From contig JAVTVX010000031.1 of the NCBI GenBank assembly GCA_033439265.1, positions 5,627,501 to 5,691,500 on the forward strand: a DNA stretch of 64,000 bases, read 5' to 3'. Of the stretch, positions 35,790 through 48,970 are shown piece after piece. The stretch's first letter is position 1, and each line of letters starts with the position of its first letter. A program made the translations under genes and the position numbers. Under the pieces are notes generated by a model, which saw only the letters and a list, made by a program, of their open reading frames with translations, was not told the origin of the DNA and searched no databases. The DNA is from Dillenia suffruticosa. Lineage: Eukaryota; Streptophyta; Magnoliopsida; Dilleniales; Dilleniaceae.

Positions 35790-36385
35790 CACGCACGGCT
35801 CAACCGTGTGGCAACTGCTAGTACTAGTAATTACCACTACTATTAGTAAATATCACTACTATATTACTACATTGTGTTATATATTTTATCTTGCCAGGAT
35901 GGCTCAATCGCGCATACATAATCTTATTTTATTACTACTAGATTACTATATTACTAGTAGTAAATATTATTACATTATACTACATAATTACCACCGCTAC
36001 TAGTAAATATTACTACTATATTAATATATTGTACTATATATTTTATCTGGTCAGGATAGCTCAACCGCGCATGCATAATCTTATCTTATTACTATTATAT
36101 TACTATATTACTACTAATAAATATTACTACATTGTACTATATAATTTCCACCACTACTAGTAAATACTACTACTATATTACTATATTGTACTATATATTT
36201 TATCTACCCAGGACGGATCAACCGCGAATACATATTCTTATCATATTATTACTATATTACTATATTACTACAAGTAAATATTACTAAATTGTACTATATA
36301 ACTATCACTACTATTAGTAACTATCACTACTATTAGTAAATATTACTAATATATTACTATATTGTACTATATATTTTATCTTATT
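35790..36385. repeat. 157-bp minisatellite, about 3 full units plus a partial one
   Basis: The landmark CAGGATGGCTCAACCGCG-like box recurs at 35895, 36052 and 36209, exactly 157 bp apart, with a diverged copy at about 35791. Between boxes are TACTACTATATTACTA-type AT-rich blocks. Confidence 0.85.
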
Positions 36386-36540
36386 ATTACTGTATTATTA
36401 TATAATTTTATATTTATAAATATTAATTACACACTTATTTCAAATGATAATTTATATTTTAGAATTTATAATTAAAAAATATGATAATTAAGTAGTATAA
36501 CATAGTAATATTATTAATATAATAATATTACTAATTATAT

Positions 36541-37162
36541 TGGTAATAATTTTATTATTTAAATTAATATTGATAATCATAATTATAATAAATTTATAAA
36601 TTTATATTACGAAACTAGTTATAATTTGTAATAATTTATAGTTGTATTAGATGATAACATTAGATTATATTATTATGGTCAAAATTTTTATAAATTTTTT
36701 CGACTTTCATTTCTAATTTTTGTGGGATGCATTATTATTTTTTACCGCCTTCTTTTTTAATCTTAATCGTTCGGACTTTAATAATTGTTTTAGTCACATG
36801 ATATAGTGAATATCCCCTTTTTCTTTTTTTATCTTTCAAGTGACCACTTGAATATAAATTTTTCCACGCCATTTTTCATTCGAAAATTTAAACCATTCTG
36901 CGTATTTTTCATTACAAATTTTTGTAAGATGACACGGATAGATTTGTTTTGTTTTGCGCATATGATATCTCACTTGACTTGAAACACAAAACTTATGTAA
37001 AAATTTATAAAAATTTTGGCCATAATAATATTTTCTAATATTACTATATGATACAACTATAAATTATAGCAAATTATAAGTGTTTTATAATATAAATTTA
37101 TAAATTTATATTGATTATGATTATTAATATTAATATTAATTTAAATAATGTAATTATTACCA
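36541..37162. repeat. Inner inverted repeat of the foldback element
   Basis: Arms 36541-36700 and 36999-37162 are inverted copies (for example TATTATGGTCAAAATTTTTA against its complement near 37003-37030) around a loop of about 298 bp. The loop resembles, inverted, the dispersed stretches at 39690-39890 and 41530-41690. Confidence 0.75.
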
Positions 37163-40100
37163 TTGGATACGTAGGATATGGTATTGAATATGATAAGATT
37201 AGTAATGGTAAGGGTTGGTTGGTAATGGTAGGTTTGGTATTTTTTCATATACTTTTATTATCTCCTTTAATTTTTTATTTTATATAATTTTTTGTATTTT
37301 TAAATTTATGAAATATATTTGTGTGTCTATATAATTTATACGTGAAACTTATATGGTAGTCAAGAAATAGTTGTAAGTTATATATATATGGCTTTAGAAA
37401 TGAATTAAGTAAAAATATGATACTAATTATATAAAATTAATAATAATGTATAATAATATTATATTATAATAATGTAATAAATTATTATACATATTACATG
37501 ATCATGTGCCTGCATGGCGTAGTTGTAGGTGTCCGTGCGGTGTAACTGCGAGGGTAATAATATATTTCTATGTGTTATTATACATTACTACTATATTACT
37601 ATATATTTCTACTATATTATATTATATTTATATATTATATTTATATAGATAATATACCTATAATATGTAATAATTACTATTATGTTACTATATATTAGAG
37701 TAATATTTGCTATATATTACTATACATTAATCCTATATTAACATTACATTTATATACTATTACTTATATATATAATATATAATAGTTACTATTATATTAC
37801 TATATTAGTATAATATATTACTATACATTATTAATATATTAACATATAATATATATATATGCAATATATAGTTGTATTATATTTATATACCATTACATAT
37901 ATATATATATATATATAATATGTAATAGTTACGATTTTAATATATATTTGTACTTATAATATGTAATGGAAAAATTCATTAGTATAAGGATTGTTTTTGT
38001 GAGTGAGACGATATAAAAAAGTAATAAGATATAAAGGTAGAAAGGTTATAAAGGTGATAAGGTATTGAGATTGTAAGTTGCGATAAGATATAGTAAGGTT
38101 GAAAGATTATAAAAGCGATAAGATATTGACATGGTAAGTTGCGGTAATGTATGATAAGTAAAAGTGTAAAGGTTATAAAGGTAATAAAGTATTGATTTAA
38201 TTAATAATTTAAAATTTTAATATTATTAATTTAAATAATGCAATAATATTAAATTAATAATTTTTATAATATAGTGTAATAATTTATTTTTTATTATTAG
38301 AAAATATAGTATTATAATATGAAATCATGATAATAATATATTAATTATAAATATTATATAATTTTATATAAATTTTTTAAAAAAATTAACAACATTAACA
38401 TTAAAAGTTTACAATTTTAACATTTACAATCTCTGATTTTAATCAAATTTCTTTTTTTCATTCTAATTTTTCAATTCAGCTCAAATTTAATCAAATTTCT
38501 TCGCATCAAAATGCCAAAAACTACTCCATATATTTATTTCAATATAAATTTATGCAAAACATTTGATTTATATTTAATATAATGAACAAGTCATAAAGAT
38601 GAAGTAATGAATATATTGGTGGATTAATGCAGTAAGATTTTTGTATTAAATTAAATATTTCAACACATGGTTTTCAATCGCTTGTTGCTTTCAATGTGGA
38701 TATATAATCAATATATCCAACCTAGATAATTTGTTTCACCATAATATGTTCGGTATGTTATATTTACACATTTACATGATTAATCATCAATCCAACATTG
38801 GGGGATTCTCGTTGATGAAGAATTATGCCATCACATCATAAATCGTATGTAGTCGTTAAAATATTAAAAATATTTGGTTTATAGTTTTAAGCTATTGAAA
38901 ATGTCTTATATATAATTTTAAGGATGGTTGCATGTGATAAGTTACAATAGGGATACGTGAGTGCATGCAATGTGATAATAGGTAATAGGGGATAAGTTGC
39001 GGTAATTTTGATTGTTGAGTGTGGTGATAATAGCAGTGTGATAAATTGTGGTAATTTTGAGAGTGATAAGAGTTGGTAAGTCTTGTGAGAGTGTGGTAAA
39101 TTGGTGTTGAGTGTTTGTCACAGGTGGTGATGATAAGGTGGTGGTAAGTAACTAAGTTGTTGCAAGTGATAAGTTAAACAATTAATAAAAATATATGAGG
39201 AATTAAGAATTGTAAAGAAAAAAAGAGCCGGGAAAAGAGTAAATTATGGAAAATATGAAAACAAATGAAAAAATTGTGCAAATTTTGAAAATTTGTTAGT
39301 CACTGATTCGATTAATTGGTGATATCCCAAGATATGCAAAAAATTTATAAAAGATTTGGAATTGGTTTTATGCGACATATTGAGATTGCATCATTTTCTA
39401 ATAATATAATAATATCAATATTATATTACTATATATTACATTACTATTTACTATTACACTATTACTATATGTATTACTATAAATTAGATTATCATAGCGG
39501 CGCATTGTTATTCACCATTCAACCGAATCTCGCATTATCAATATTAATTTAAATAATATAATTGTCATTACATAACTTAATTAATTATCTAGTAATTAAC
39601 ATAACAAATCATGAGACATAGTAATTGCAAAGTAACGCGTCATAGCATATAAGAAATAACAAATAACACATATATGGGAAAGAAAGAGGGGTATTGATTA
39701 AAAATATATGAAAAAAGAGAGAGGTAAAAAGACGTAGAAAAGAGATTTTGAAAACTTGTGTAATGAAAAAAGAGATGGATAAAAAGGCATCATCCAAAAA
39801 AATTGTGTAATGAAAATTTTAATTTATGTAATGAAAAGGGCGCAGAAAAAAAGGTGCGATTTTTGAAAATTTGTTTGTGAAAATAATATATATATATTCA
39901 ATTTAACTTGAAGGATATTATTGCAACCGTTGGATTGGATTAATTGGTGATATGTTCTACTGGATTAATGAAAAATTTGTGATTATTTTGAAATACAAAT
40001 TTAATATTTTCCAATAACATAAAATACTAATATTACATTGCTATATAATATATATTACTATAGAATACATATATATTATTATATAGTAATATATAAATTA

Positions 40101-40528
40101 CATTATCTAATAATCTAATGATCGGATCAATTTAGGTGATACAATACTTATTTGGATTTGGATATCCTCATTTGGATGAGTGTATAATATTCGTACAATA
40201 TACTAGAATATTAGTATGTTATATAACTTAATCAATTATTAATTATTAATTATGATATTATATTAATAAGTAATAATTCATTCATATGTACCATGAGAAA
40301 CCTAATTCAAATGGTTTAAATATATCATTAATGAGAATGGAAAAGGAAAAAACAAAAAAAAATGACCTATAAAGAAAAAAGATGAGAGGGAGATAAGGAA
40401 AAAAATTGTGGGAATGAGATAAAACAAAATAAAAAGAGTTGAGAGTGAGATACAAAGGAAATAAAGAGACAAATAAAAAGAGAGAAAAAACTCACACAAG
40501 ATACTTTGGCTGTTAGCACAAGTTACTT

Positions 40529-40550
40529 CTGGAGGTTCTCGAACCTCCAG
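40529..40550. repeat. Perfect 10-bp-arm hairpin
   Basis: CTGGAGGTTC and GAACCTCCAG are separated by TC. The core resembles a tRNA B box (GGTTCGAACC-like). It lies immediately left of a GC-rich cassette. Confidence 0.9.
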
Positions 40551-40589
40551 CCTAGCAATTTTTTTCGCAAAAAAAAGAAGGAAAAGAAT

Positions 40590-40870
40590 TGCCCGCACGG
40601 TGGCACCGTGCATACCCGAGCGGTCATGCACACTGCACTTGCATGGGACCTGCGCGATGCAATCACGCATGCCCATGTGCTTGCATTCACTGTGCATGCG
40701 CGAGCGCCCGCACATGCCTGCGCGGCACAACTGTGCATTCCCATGCAGCTTAACCTCGTAAAACGTGCATGCATAGGAGCCTACACATGCCTACACGATT
40801 GCATGCGCATGCCCGTGCGGCTCAACCACAAGGGCAAGCACGCGCATGCGTATACACGGAGCAGGGATGA
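40590..40870. repeat. GC-rich cassette with alternating CATGCGCATGC words
   Basis: About 280 bp rich in GCATGC, GCGCATGC and CGGCTCAACC words within an AT-rich region. The vocabulary overlaps both the CACTA core (27305-27560) and the 157-bp minisatellite box. The open frames on both strands are a by-product of composition. Confidence 0.7.
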
Positions 40871-41784
40871 TCCATATGTGTAGTGATGTGGCATGGTAAC
40901 AATTTAAATACTTCTATCGAGTAGCACAGTGATACAATTGCTCCAACACCTGGTAACAAGTGGTAAGTAGTGGTAAGTGGGAAGACAATAATTATATAAT
41001 GGTAACGAGTGATAATAAGTGATTTATAATAAATAAAAGATCATAATTGTATAGAATTTGTATAATATGGTATGCTAATAAGTAATTTTTAGCAAATGGT
41101 AACGAGGACATGGTAAATGAAGGATGTGTAGAATAGGGTAAGTATAGGACATAGTAACAAATAGTAACAAATGATAACAAGTCGTTTATAACATATAATG
41201 GTAACAAACTAACAAGGTAATGTCTGTTTACAAGTAGTAAATCAATAATTGTATAAAATTTGTATCAAATATATATGTTGTATTTGTATGAATGTAATTG
41301 TAACAAGTGTTAAAAATCATAAGCTAATGGTAAAATAACACATATAGAAACATTCAAAATATATGAGAAAAGAAGAAAGAGGATTAAAACAATTACTAAA
41401 CTATAAAAATGAAATGATTAAAAAAAATGTCACTTGAAACATAAACATATGATATGTCACTTGAAACACAAATGCAAGGTAAATAAGTAGTAAAAATAAG
41501 TAAGCGATTTTTTTAACTAGAAAGACACACGGCATTGATTAAAAGTATAAAAAAAATGTGAAGAATTAAAAACAACACGGTAATAAAAATTAATGAAAAA
41601 AGAGGCGGAAAAAAAGAAAAAAAAATGGACGAGTTTTGAAAAGATTTTGAAAATTTATTTGTGAATATGATATATTATATAAATCATGCAGTAAATTTCA
41701 CCATCAAAGCTTCTCCTTCTCTTTTCTCCTTCCCTCGAAATCTCTGATTCCCTAACCCATCTAAACCTCTCATTCACTAGTATT

Positions 41785-41935
41785 GCTGGGAGTGCACATA
41801 AAACCCAACCATTATTATCACTACCATTGACTCTACTCAGTCACTCACTATCTCACTACCTCACTCAACTCACTCACTCACTACTATGTTGGGAATTCAC
41901 ATAAAACCAAACCATCATCATCATCATATCTGACT
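41785..41935. repeat. Imperfect direct repeat, offset about 102 bp
   Basis: GGGAGTGCACATAAAACC and GGGAATTCACATAAAACC recur about 102 bp apart, each followed by an AACCAT(TAT/CAT)n run. CACTCACTCA microsatellite lies between them. Confidence 0.7.
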
Positions 41936-43031
41936 CCAAAAGATAATATTTTTATTAACAATCATTCTTTACAATATCATTATATTAATTGCTCTATGGT
42001 TTTATGAATAGATTGATATTAAAATTGTGGATGAAGATTGTGGATAAAGATGTCTTTCAATTGTGTCAGTTGTAGGACTTGCAATCTTTTCTCTTTTTTT
42101 TTTCTTTTTTTTGTTCTTATATGTATATGCCATTTTGCTTAGAAATCAATGTATCAATATTCTCTGTTTATATTATTTTTATAATTTTTTTATTTTCTAG
42201 TCTTATAGCAATTAAATCTATACCATTTAAAAAAAATCATATCATGTCATAACAAAAAATATTTCTGTTTCTAACATGATAAAAATAAGTGCATTTCCTA
42301 AGAGAGTATAATAACCGATAACACATGTGGTAATTAATGGTAATTGACAATAAATGACTATAATAAAAGGATGGTAGCCGATGATAAAAAGTAGTAAGCG
42401 ATGATACAAAAAATAACTTATATTAACATGTGTAATTTCTAACACCTGTAGTAACCGATAATACATGACATAACTTATACTAAGATATGACTTATACTAA
42501 CATGTGATAACTAATGGTTACTGACAATAAAAGGTAGTAACATTTCCTAACAGTTATGTAACCGATGATAAAAGGGTATTTTGTAACACCAGTTTATCCA
42601 ACAACGGACGATAAAATAGTATTTTGTAACACCTGTTTATCCAACTATAAAACGATAAAAATAGTAATATTGACTAATGATAACTGACAATAAAATAGTA
42701 AAATTTCCTAGTATTGTTATCGATAATATATAATATTAGCAATTCTTAACGGTTATGTGACTCACGTAATAACAATTCTAAACCCTAGTAACATATCCTA
42801 ACGATAATAAAAATAGTAATATTTATTGACGTTTGTAATAACCAATCATAAAAATATTTACATTTACTAGCATTTATCATAACCGACAAATAAAAATTTT
42901 GTAACATTTTCTAATATATAACTCTATACTTACCGACAGTAAATAACATAATAATTCTTAACGGTTATGGTAACTCATTTACCGACAATAAATAGTATAA
43001 CAATTTTTAATGGTTATGAGGACAGTAGTAA

Positions 43032-44223
43032 TGTAACACCGACACCGCGGTGTCCGTATTTTTGTATTTCGGTTTAGAAATTTAATAACAATATTTCTTA
43101 CTTTATATATATAGAAAAATTTTTATTTATTTGGGATGGTTGAATTTTTAGGATTTTTTTTTTCAATTGGTATATTTTCTCTAAAAAGAAAAAGAAACAA
43201 AACAGCAGAGTGCTGTGTTTTTAGACAAAACGTAGCACCCCCGCCCAATTTGGGATTAGGGCTTTTAGCCCTAATCCTTCTCTCTCTCTCTCGCTTCGTC
43301 TCCCCTTCTCCCCGCCTCTTCATCTTTCGCGACTGTCGCCCTCCTCCGCGACTGTTTCGCGCCCTCCGCCGTGACCTACCACCACCACCACCATCACCAT
43401 CTTTTACTTCTTCTCTCCTTCTCTATCTTTCTCTCTCAGATTCTCTCTCTCACTGTTCACTCCCTCTCTATCTCTCGCGATCACCCTCCACCGCGAATCC
43501 GACACTCTCCATCGCGATCCGCACAGCCACCACCCGGTTCCCTCACCCGAAGCCACCGTGCGCCACCCACCGCCGCTACTACTTCCTCTCGCGAGCGCGC
43601 GACCCTTCCTATGCGAGCGCGAGCCCAAGCGCGCCTCAGCCTGCGCGAGCCCAAACGCGCCTCAGCCTGTGCGGTCCCTGCTCCAGCGCGCCCTAGCGCG
43701 CCTCTGCACGAGTGCTAGCGCGCCCCTACACGAGCACAGTACGCATAGCACGTGACCTTCTACGCTAGCACGCGCCTCAACCCGCAAGCGCACACTCCAA
43801 CCCGAGTGCTCCAGCTCATGATCGCGAGCCCAAGCCCTAGCCCGGGAGCGTACCAGCCCGCGCCTGCAGCCCGCAACCCACTGCAGCCGTGAAACCATCG
43901 CCAGCCCGTGAGCGCACCAGGCCCGCCAGCCCACGGCCCACAAGCCCGCGACGGCCCGTGATAGTCCGTGAGACTCTGCAAAGGTAAATGACTCAAAGTT
44001 TCGATTTTCATACTAGAGTTTCAAATTTTTTTAGTAATTGGACTTAAATTGCTCACAATTGTTTCGAATTTGGAAACATTCAGGTTTTAGACCAAACCGA
44101 CGGGCGAACGAAAGCTAGATCCGAGATCCGAGGAACCCTAGGTGAGAGAAATGAAATTTGTTCAACCTTTGGATAAACTTTGTCAAATTAGGTAGTATTG
44201 GTTGGAAAGAAAAAATTGAAGAT
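43032..44223 (+). mobile_element. LTR A3: 5' part of an A-type LTR, cut by the Athila element
   Basis: It starts TGTAACACCGACACC, with a perfect GACACCGCGGTGTC palindrome, then the GATTAGGGCT/AGCCCTAATC hairpin (43254-43276), a CT-rich leader, a CpG-rich stretch (43560-43980), CAAAG/GTAAATG (about 43978-43990) and CCTAG/GTGAGAG (about 44134-44145). The order equals LTRs A1 and A2. It stops at 44223 where the Athila LTR begins, so the rest is missing or displaced. Confidence 0.85.
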
Positions 44224-46985
44224 GGTTGGGTTGTCGAAACCCTCAAATTAATACTGATTCACCAAATGCAACAAACTGTAGCAATAGTGGTTGCCAGGTC
44301 GAATGCCAAGGAAACTATGTTAACTTAACTCATTAGTAAATGTCAAAATAAAATAGGGGGTTTATAAAATAAATTCCTAAATCAAAATTAAATAACTAAA
44401 ATTAAAAAACAAGTCAAATATGCAAAAATACTAAAATTTAAAGAAAAAATTCAATTCACCAAACTCCGATCCAAGGGTTCATATATTTGATTGTCTTATT
44501 GATTATTGGTTGAAAATATTACTCTTGCAATTCAAGCATTTAACCTTAGATCTATTAGGATAGCCATAATAAATCTTGTGTTTTCCAAAAATAATTGACC
44601 AAACCCAACATCCAATCAAAACTTATCATTAATCGACTGGATACGATAGCGTTCCATATCAAATAATGACAGCATTAACTTATGTGAAAACAGTTAAACC
44701 AAAATACAAATAACTAGGATAGCGGTACAATTATTCGATTTTGTTTCATCGATTCCTTAGGTTGACATGAATATTGGTGACAACCCATAAATATAAATAA
44801 TCTATTTGCTACTTGTACTATTCATTCATGACAATTACGGATCACTGAATTCCTGGATAACAATAGGAAAACTAATATTGAATTAAATTGTCAGATTAAC
44901 CAATATTAGGTTTCCCTAAAAATAAATCAAGAATCAATGAATACTCGAATAAAAGACAAGAAATTAAATTAAGAACATAACCTCACAATGAAGAACAATC
45001 GATTAAAATTCCCCTTGAATCAGAATAAAGAAATTAGCCACTCATGGTGGTAAGCATCAACAAAAAAATTAAAGAAAACTAAATGTTCCTAAGAAAGAAA
45101 TAAAAACCTAATGGAGAATAACTTTTCTCTCATTCAGAAAGAAAATACAGCCGCCTCCCTTGGAGTATTTTTTGTTTCTCTGCAGCAGCCCTCTTTTTTT
45201 GGAAAATATATGTGAAGTGGTTGAATGCAACTTCTTGTGTTTAAATAAGTAAGGGCAGCCGGCCCTCTTGGAATGAAATTGAGAGAATGATTGCTTTCCT
45301 TCTATGTAAACTTCTAAATCAACTAAAAAATCTAAAATTAGGTAAATTACAAAATTTTTCTCTCACTAAAAATAATTTTACTAAAAGTAAAAATATTACT
45401 AAAATGTTGAAATTAGAATTCAAGCTCCACTTCTTCAAAACCCAATAAGATGTCTTGACCCAATTAGTTCCAAAATTTTCTCATTAAGCCCAATTTGCTC
45501 CAAATCTTCAATTTCAATCTCCAAAAAATAAAATTCAATAAATACAACCATTAGGGCATTAAACAATCCAAAATCAAACCATAATATTAACAATAAAAAT
45601 GACAATTTATGCATTATTAAATTCCTCCATACCAAACCAATGCTTGTCCTCAAGCATTCACTAGATTAATGTCACACAAGTATTCTCTTCTTCACTCCTT
45701 CCCTTCCTTCAATTCATCTTCAAATAATTTTAAGCAGCACACATCGAAAAATTCAAGCAAAAATAACAATCCAGAGAGCAAGTGATCATAGTTTTAAAAC
45801 TTTAAAAGAAAATATAAACATCCCATCAAACTCGATATTCTCATCAAAATTCAATGCATCAAGATTCAATACCCTCACAAGGATTTCACTCTATACACTT
45901 AAAGTGTTTAAGGGAATTTATCAATAACTCTCAAATCAAATTAAAGTATGTTATTACCATAAGCTTGTTTATTTATCAAATCTCCACCACCACTTATATG
46001 AATTCAAAACGAAAATCCGGGGGTCTTTGTAAGAGTTGTAACGTGGCATGGGTAAAGGTAGGGTAAAAGGATAAATGTATCGTATAATAAATATATCAAA
46101 GAAGCATGTCAAGAACATATCCCCTATATCCCATATCATGAAATACAATCAAGCCAAAAGAAAGATACGCCCATCAAGATCATTATCATCTTTCAATAAA
46201 ACTTTTTTACATTTTCTCTTCAAATTCCCCAATTTCAACTTTTGGGAATTTCTTCTTTTTCTTTTTTTTCTTTTTTCTCCCCTTTTTTTTTAATAAGGAA
46301 ACTAAATGAGAATCAATGAAAATGCCGCGCATATACAATTCACCCCAATTGTATAATCGACTTCCCAAAATAAATTCCATAATAGAGGTAACTCATTCCC
46401 TTTGCAAATAACTACTCAATATATGCTCAAATCACATGCTTCTTTAATATAAGGACCAAAAAGAAGGTAAAGCGTAAAAAGAAGGCTATGTGTTAATTAA
46501 TGAGGTTAAAGCAAAGAAATGGGATATAAGCTCAAAGGGTTTCACTAAGGGAAATATTATGTACAGGAAGGTTTGTTTTCGAGAGCTAAAATGGGTCAAC
46601 CTAAATGCCCCCATCATATTAATGTATGAACTCATTGATGTGGTCTCAAAAAGTATAGCAAAGCAAGTTCTAGAATAAGCATACTATGATTGATAAACAC
46701 TCATGAAGAAAAATTAGAGCAAATTTGATGGCATGCTCATAAGGCTTAAATTCTCACAAAATGTGTTTAATTTGTATCAAATTTATCACATTTTCAAATG
46801 ACTCAATCATCAAGATCAATGGGACACTTTAAAACAATTTATCCAAAAAATAACTAATCACACTTGTCTCTTTCATGCATTTTAAACTCAAATCAACAAT
46901 GTATACTAACTCAAAATCATTATCCGACAAAATCCAGAGAGTACGAAATTCCAAAGAAAAATAGAAGAAATGACATTGACATGAA
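44224..46985 (-). mobile_element. Athila 3' LTR (approximate)
   Basis: The inner edge is set by the polypurine tract at 46989-47001 and the outer edge by the TGGTTGGGTTGTCGAAACCC terminus next to LTR A3. No second copy is present for comparison, so the left-right limits are inferred. It holds no coding; the content is AT-rich. Confidence 0.5.
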
Positions 46986-46988
46986 AAT

Positions 46989-47001
46989 CCTCCCCCACAC
47001 C
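46989..47001 (-). promoter_or_regulatory. Polypurine tract of the Athila element
   Basis: GGTGTGGGGGAGG on the minus strand, with the usual ATTTTCATG following. This matches the plus-strand primer of Athila/Tat-type elements. Confidence 0.65.
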
Positions 47002-47159
47002 TAGATACTACATTGTCCTCAATGTATGCAAAAGATAAGAAATTTAGACACAATGCTAAAGAAATTCAAAGCTAACACAATTGGAAACTAATATCAGAAA
47101 TGAAAGATGCTAGGCAATGAAAGAGGACAATGAAAAGGAAGATAAAAACGAGAGTACTC

Positions 47160-48960
47160 CCCTAAGGTGATGGCAGGAATGGGAGTTGAAATCCCACAAA
47201 AGTCACGAGCGCCCGGATGTTCTGCTCCAACTGAGAGATGTGTTTCTGCAAGTCGTCGACCATTTGAGCTAAGGAAGGAGAGTGAGACAAAAGTGCAACA
47301 GCGGAGGGACCTATAAAAGAAGAGGGAACTCGTGACTGAATATCATCCGGCGAGGTGAAATGATAAATACCATCCTTCATAGAAACAATACCCATGCGCA
47401 TCAAGCATGCAAAATCCAAAGGTTCGGCGGAACAAGCAATATTCAATGTATGATGTGCCAAGTCTAAAACTTTCAAATTGACAGCCAAATGTGTGATTAA
47501 AGAGCCAAGAATCAGTGGTCTAGCAGAAGAATTTACAACATTCTGAAATTGAGTAGCAAGCCAATAACCAAAATTAACCTTTTGACCTTGAGTCATGGAC
47601 CATAAGAAAAAAAGTTTGGGCTTTGTGCAAACAGCAGAACTAGCCTTCCTCCCAGAAAAACTAAAGGCTAAAAATCGTTGTATGACTTGCAATGCATGAT
47701 CCTTAAGATAAAAATCGTTGTAAGAGGATCAGTTGTCAATTCAGATCAAATACTAGAGCAATATGAGTTAAAATGAGACATGTAATCACAAACAGGAGAA
47801 CAAGCAGATGTGTTAGAGCTGGAAGTGTCTAGAAACCCTAAAGCTTCATTAAATTGTGTCAAGGAAAAGTGAAATGCTCGGTTCATCAATCGGAATTCAA
47901 TGAGACCTGGGGTGTCTACAGCCAATTAGGAAGAGGTGTCAAACCGAAATGTTGTGTAAAATTCACATGTGAGTTCCTTAAATGCAGGGAATGACACATT
48001 CATATAGTTGCTCCAGCCAATTATGGATAAAAAACCTATGATTCTATCAAGTAATCCAAGAGATTCAAGTATGGGAACATGAAAATGTTTACAGGGAATT
48101 ATAGCTCTGGTGGAGATGTCGAAATACCTGTGTTTGTACTCAGCAGAAGTGAATTTGAGGCAGCCCCCCAATTTCACAGGTGGTGAGGGGAGGATGGCTT
48201 TCCCTTTTGCAATTCGAGATCGCGATTTGGACCTTCGGGAAGAAGAAGGCTATGTAGGCTATTGTTACTCCGTGGAAGTAGGGTATGCGTATTGTGCAGG
48301 GTCCATCGAAGGGGTAGGTGCTTCAGGGTCTGCAGTGTCAGAGGTGGCACTCAAAAGGGTTGCAGTCGATCGCGGAAGTAGCATGCGGGGCCTTCGCGGT
48401 GGAGCCTTCGGTTTGGGCAATCGTACCTGAGGCCCTACAGGTGATGCTGGGCACTGAGGAGATGCCGCAGGTGAGTACGGAGATGATTGTGAGGAAGATG
48501 TTGCTGAAGGCGACGGTTGATTGTCTGAAGAGAGGGAGATCAGGTCGTTGCTAGGGTTTGTGGCTCTTGTGCATTTAGATGAGGCTTCGCGTGACGAAGA
48601 TGCACCCTGGCGATCTCGAAGCCTATATCGATGCTAAAGAGTTCACTTCTGTCCCATGATGGAGTGATTGCAGTGGTTAGGGTTTTTGGAGGCGAACAGA
48701 TTGCGGAAGATACACGGTATGAAACCTGGACGACACCCTTGAAACCGAAGATGTGCGGTGGTAAAGACACAGAATGAAGCGTATGGTGTGATCGAAGAGA
48801 TGGTGTGGATCAATTGGTAGACAAACGAAGCGAGCTCTCGGAATGGTGATGCGTGATGAAGCGAAGTTAGGGTTTTGGTTTGGGGCTAAATTGGGAATGA
48901 CTGCGTCTGAAAACCGCAATTGGGGTATTTCTTCAGAACCGACACTCCCTTTTTTTTTTT
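47160..48960 (-). mobile_element. ATHILA ORF-1-like gene downstream of pol, broken
   Basis: The N-terminal part is charged and poorly conserved. Recognisable blocks are HRYFDISTRAIIPCKHFHVP and ESLGLLDRIIGFLS...FPAFKELTCEFYTTF (47930-48140), then VIQRFLAFSFSGRKASSAVC and NFGYWLATQFQNVVNSSARP-type stretches, with ILGSLITHLAVNL and a MGIVSMKDG block (47162-47692). This is the ATHILA ORF-1 family, of debated function (an extra, sometimes called envelope-position, gene). It ends in a short coiled-coil-like stretch (QMVDDLQKHISQLEQNIR). A few breaks are present. Confidence 0.78.
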
Positions 48961-48970
48961 TTTGTAGGCC

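Larger units (their letters stand above)
35264..38531. mobile_element. AT-rich foldback element with long terminal inverted repeats
   Basis: The outer arms (about 35264-35760 and 38195-38531) are inverted copies over roughly 340-500 bp, beginning near ATACGGAGTA on the left and ATATGGAGTA inverted on the right, then TTTTTAGCATTTTGG / TTTTTGGCATTTTGA. No transposase coding is visible. Long inverted repeats suit a Mutator-like or foldback element. No target duplication could be fixed, so the ends are approximate. Inside lie a second inverted repeat and a 157-bp tandem array. Confidence 0.65.
38532..43031. other. Unclassified AT-rich repeat region
   Basis: No gene is recognised in these 4.5 kb. 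Three dispersed, degenerate copies of an A-rich block ending TTTTGAAAATTTGTTTGTGA-like occur at 39185-39300, 39690-39890 and 41530-41670. Diffuse repeats of GTGATAAG/GGTAAC words fill 38930-39180, 40930-41230 and 42260-43030, and a similar pattern at 37975-38200 lies in the foldback element. TACTATATTACTA tracts recur. The small open frames here are compositional. Confidence 0.6.

Noticed and set aside
35790-36385. CRISPR-like array
   Set aside because: The periodic repeat has 157-bp spacing with decayed, related spacers and lies in plant DNA. It is a minisatellite.
39316-39797. Small open frames in the AT-rich region 38.5-43.0 kb
   Set aside because: Tyr/Ile/Leu-rich frames produced by TACTATATTACTA repeats; no domain, no gene signals.
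48110-48554. Plus-strand frames of about 106 and 78 codons, Gly/Arg/Val-rich
   Set aside because: They are antisense to the N-terminal part of the ATHILA ORF-1-like gene and show no domain.
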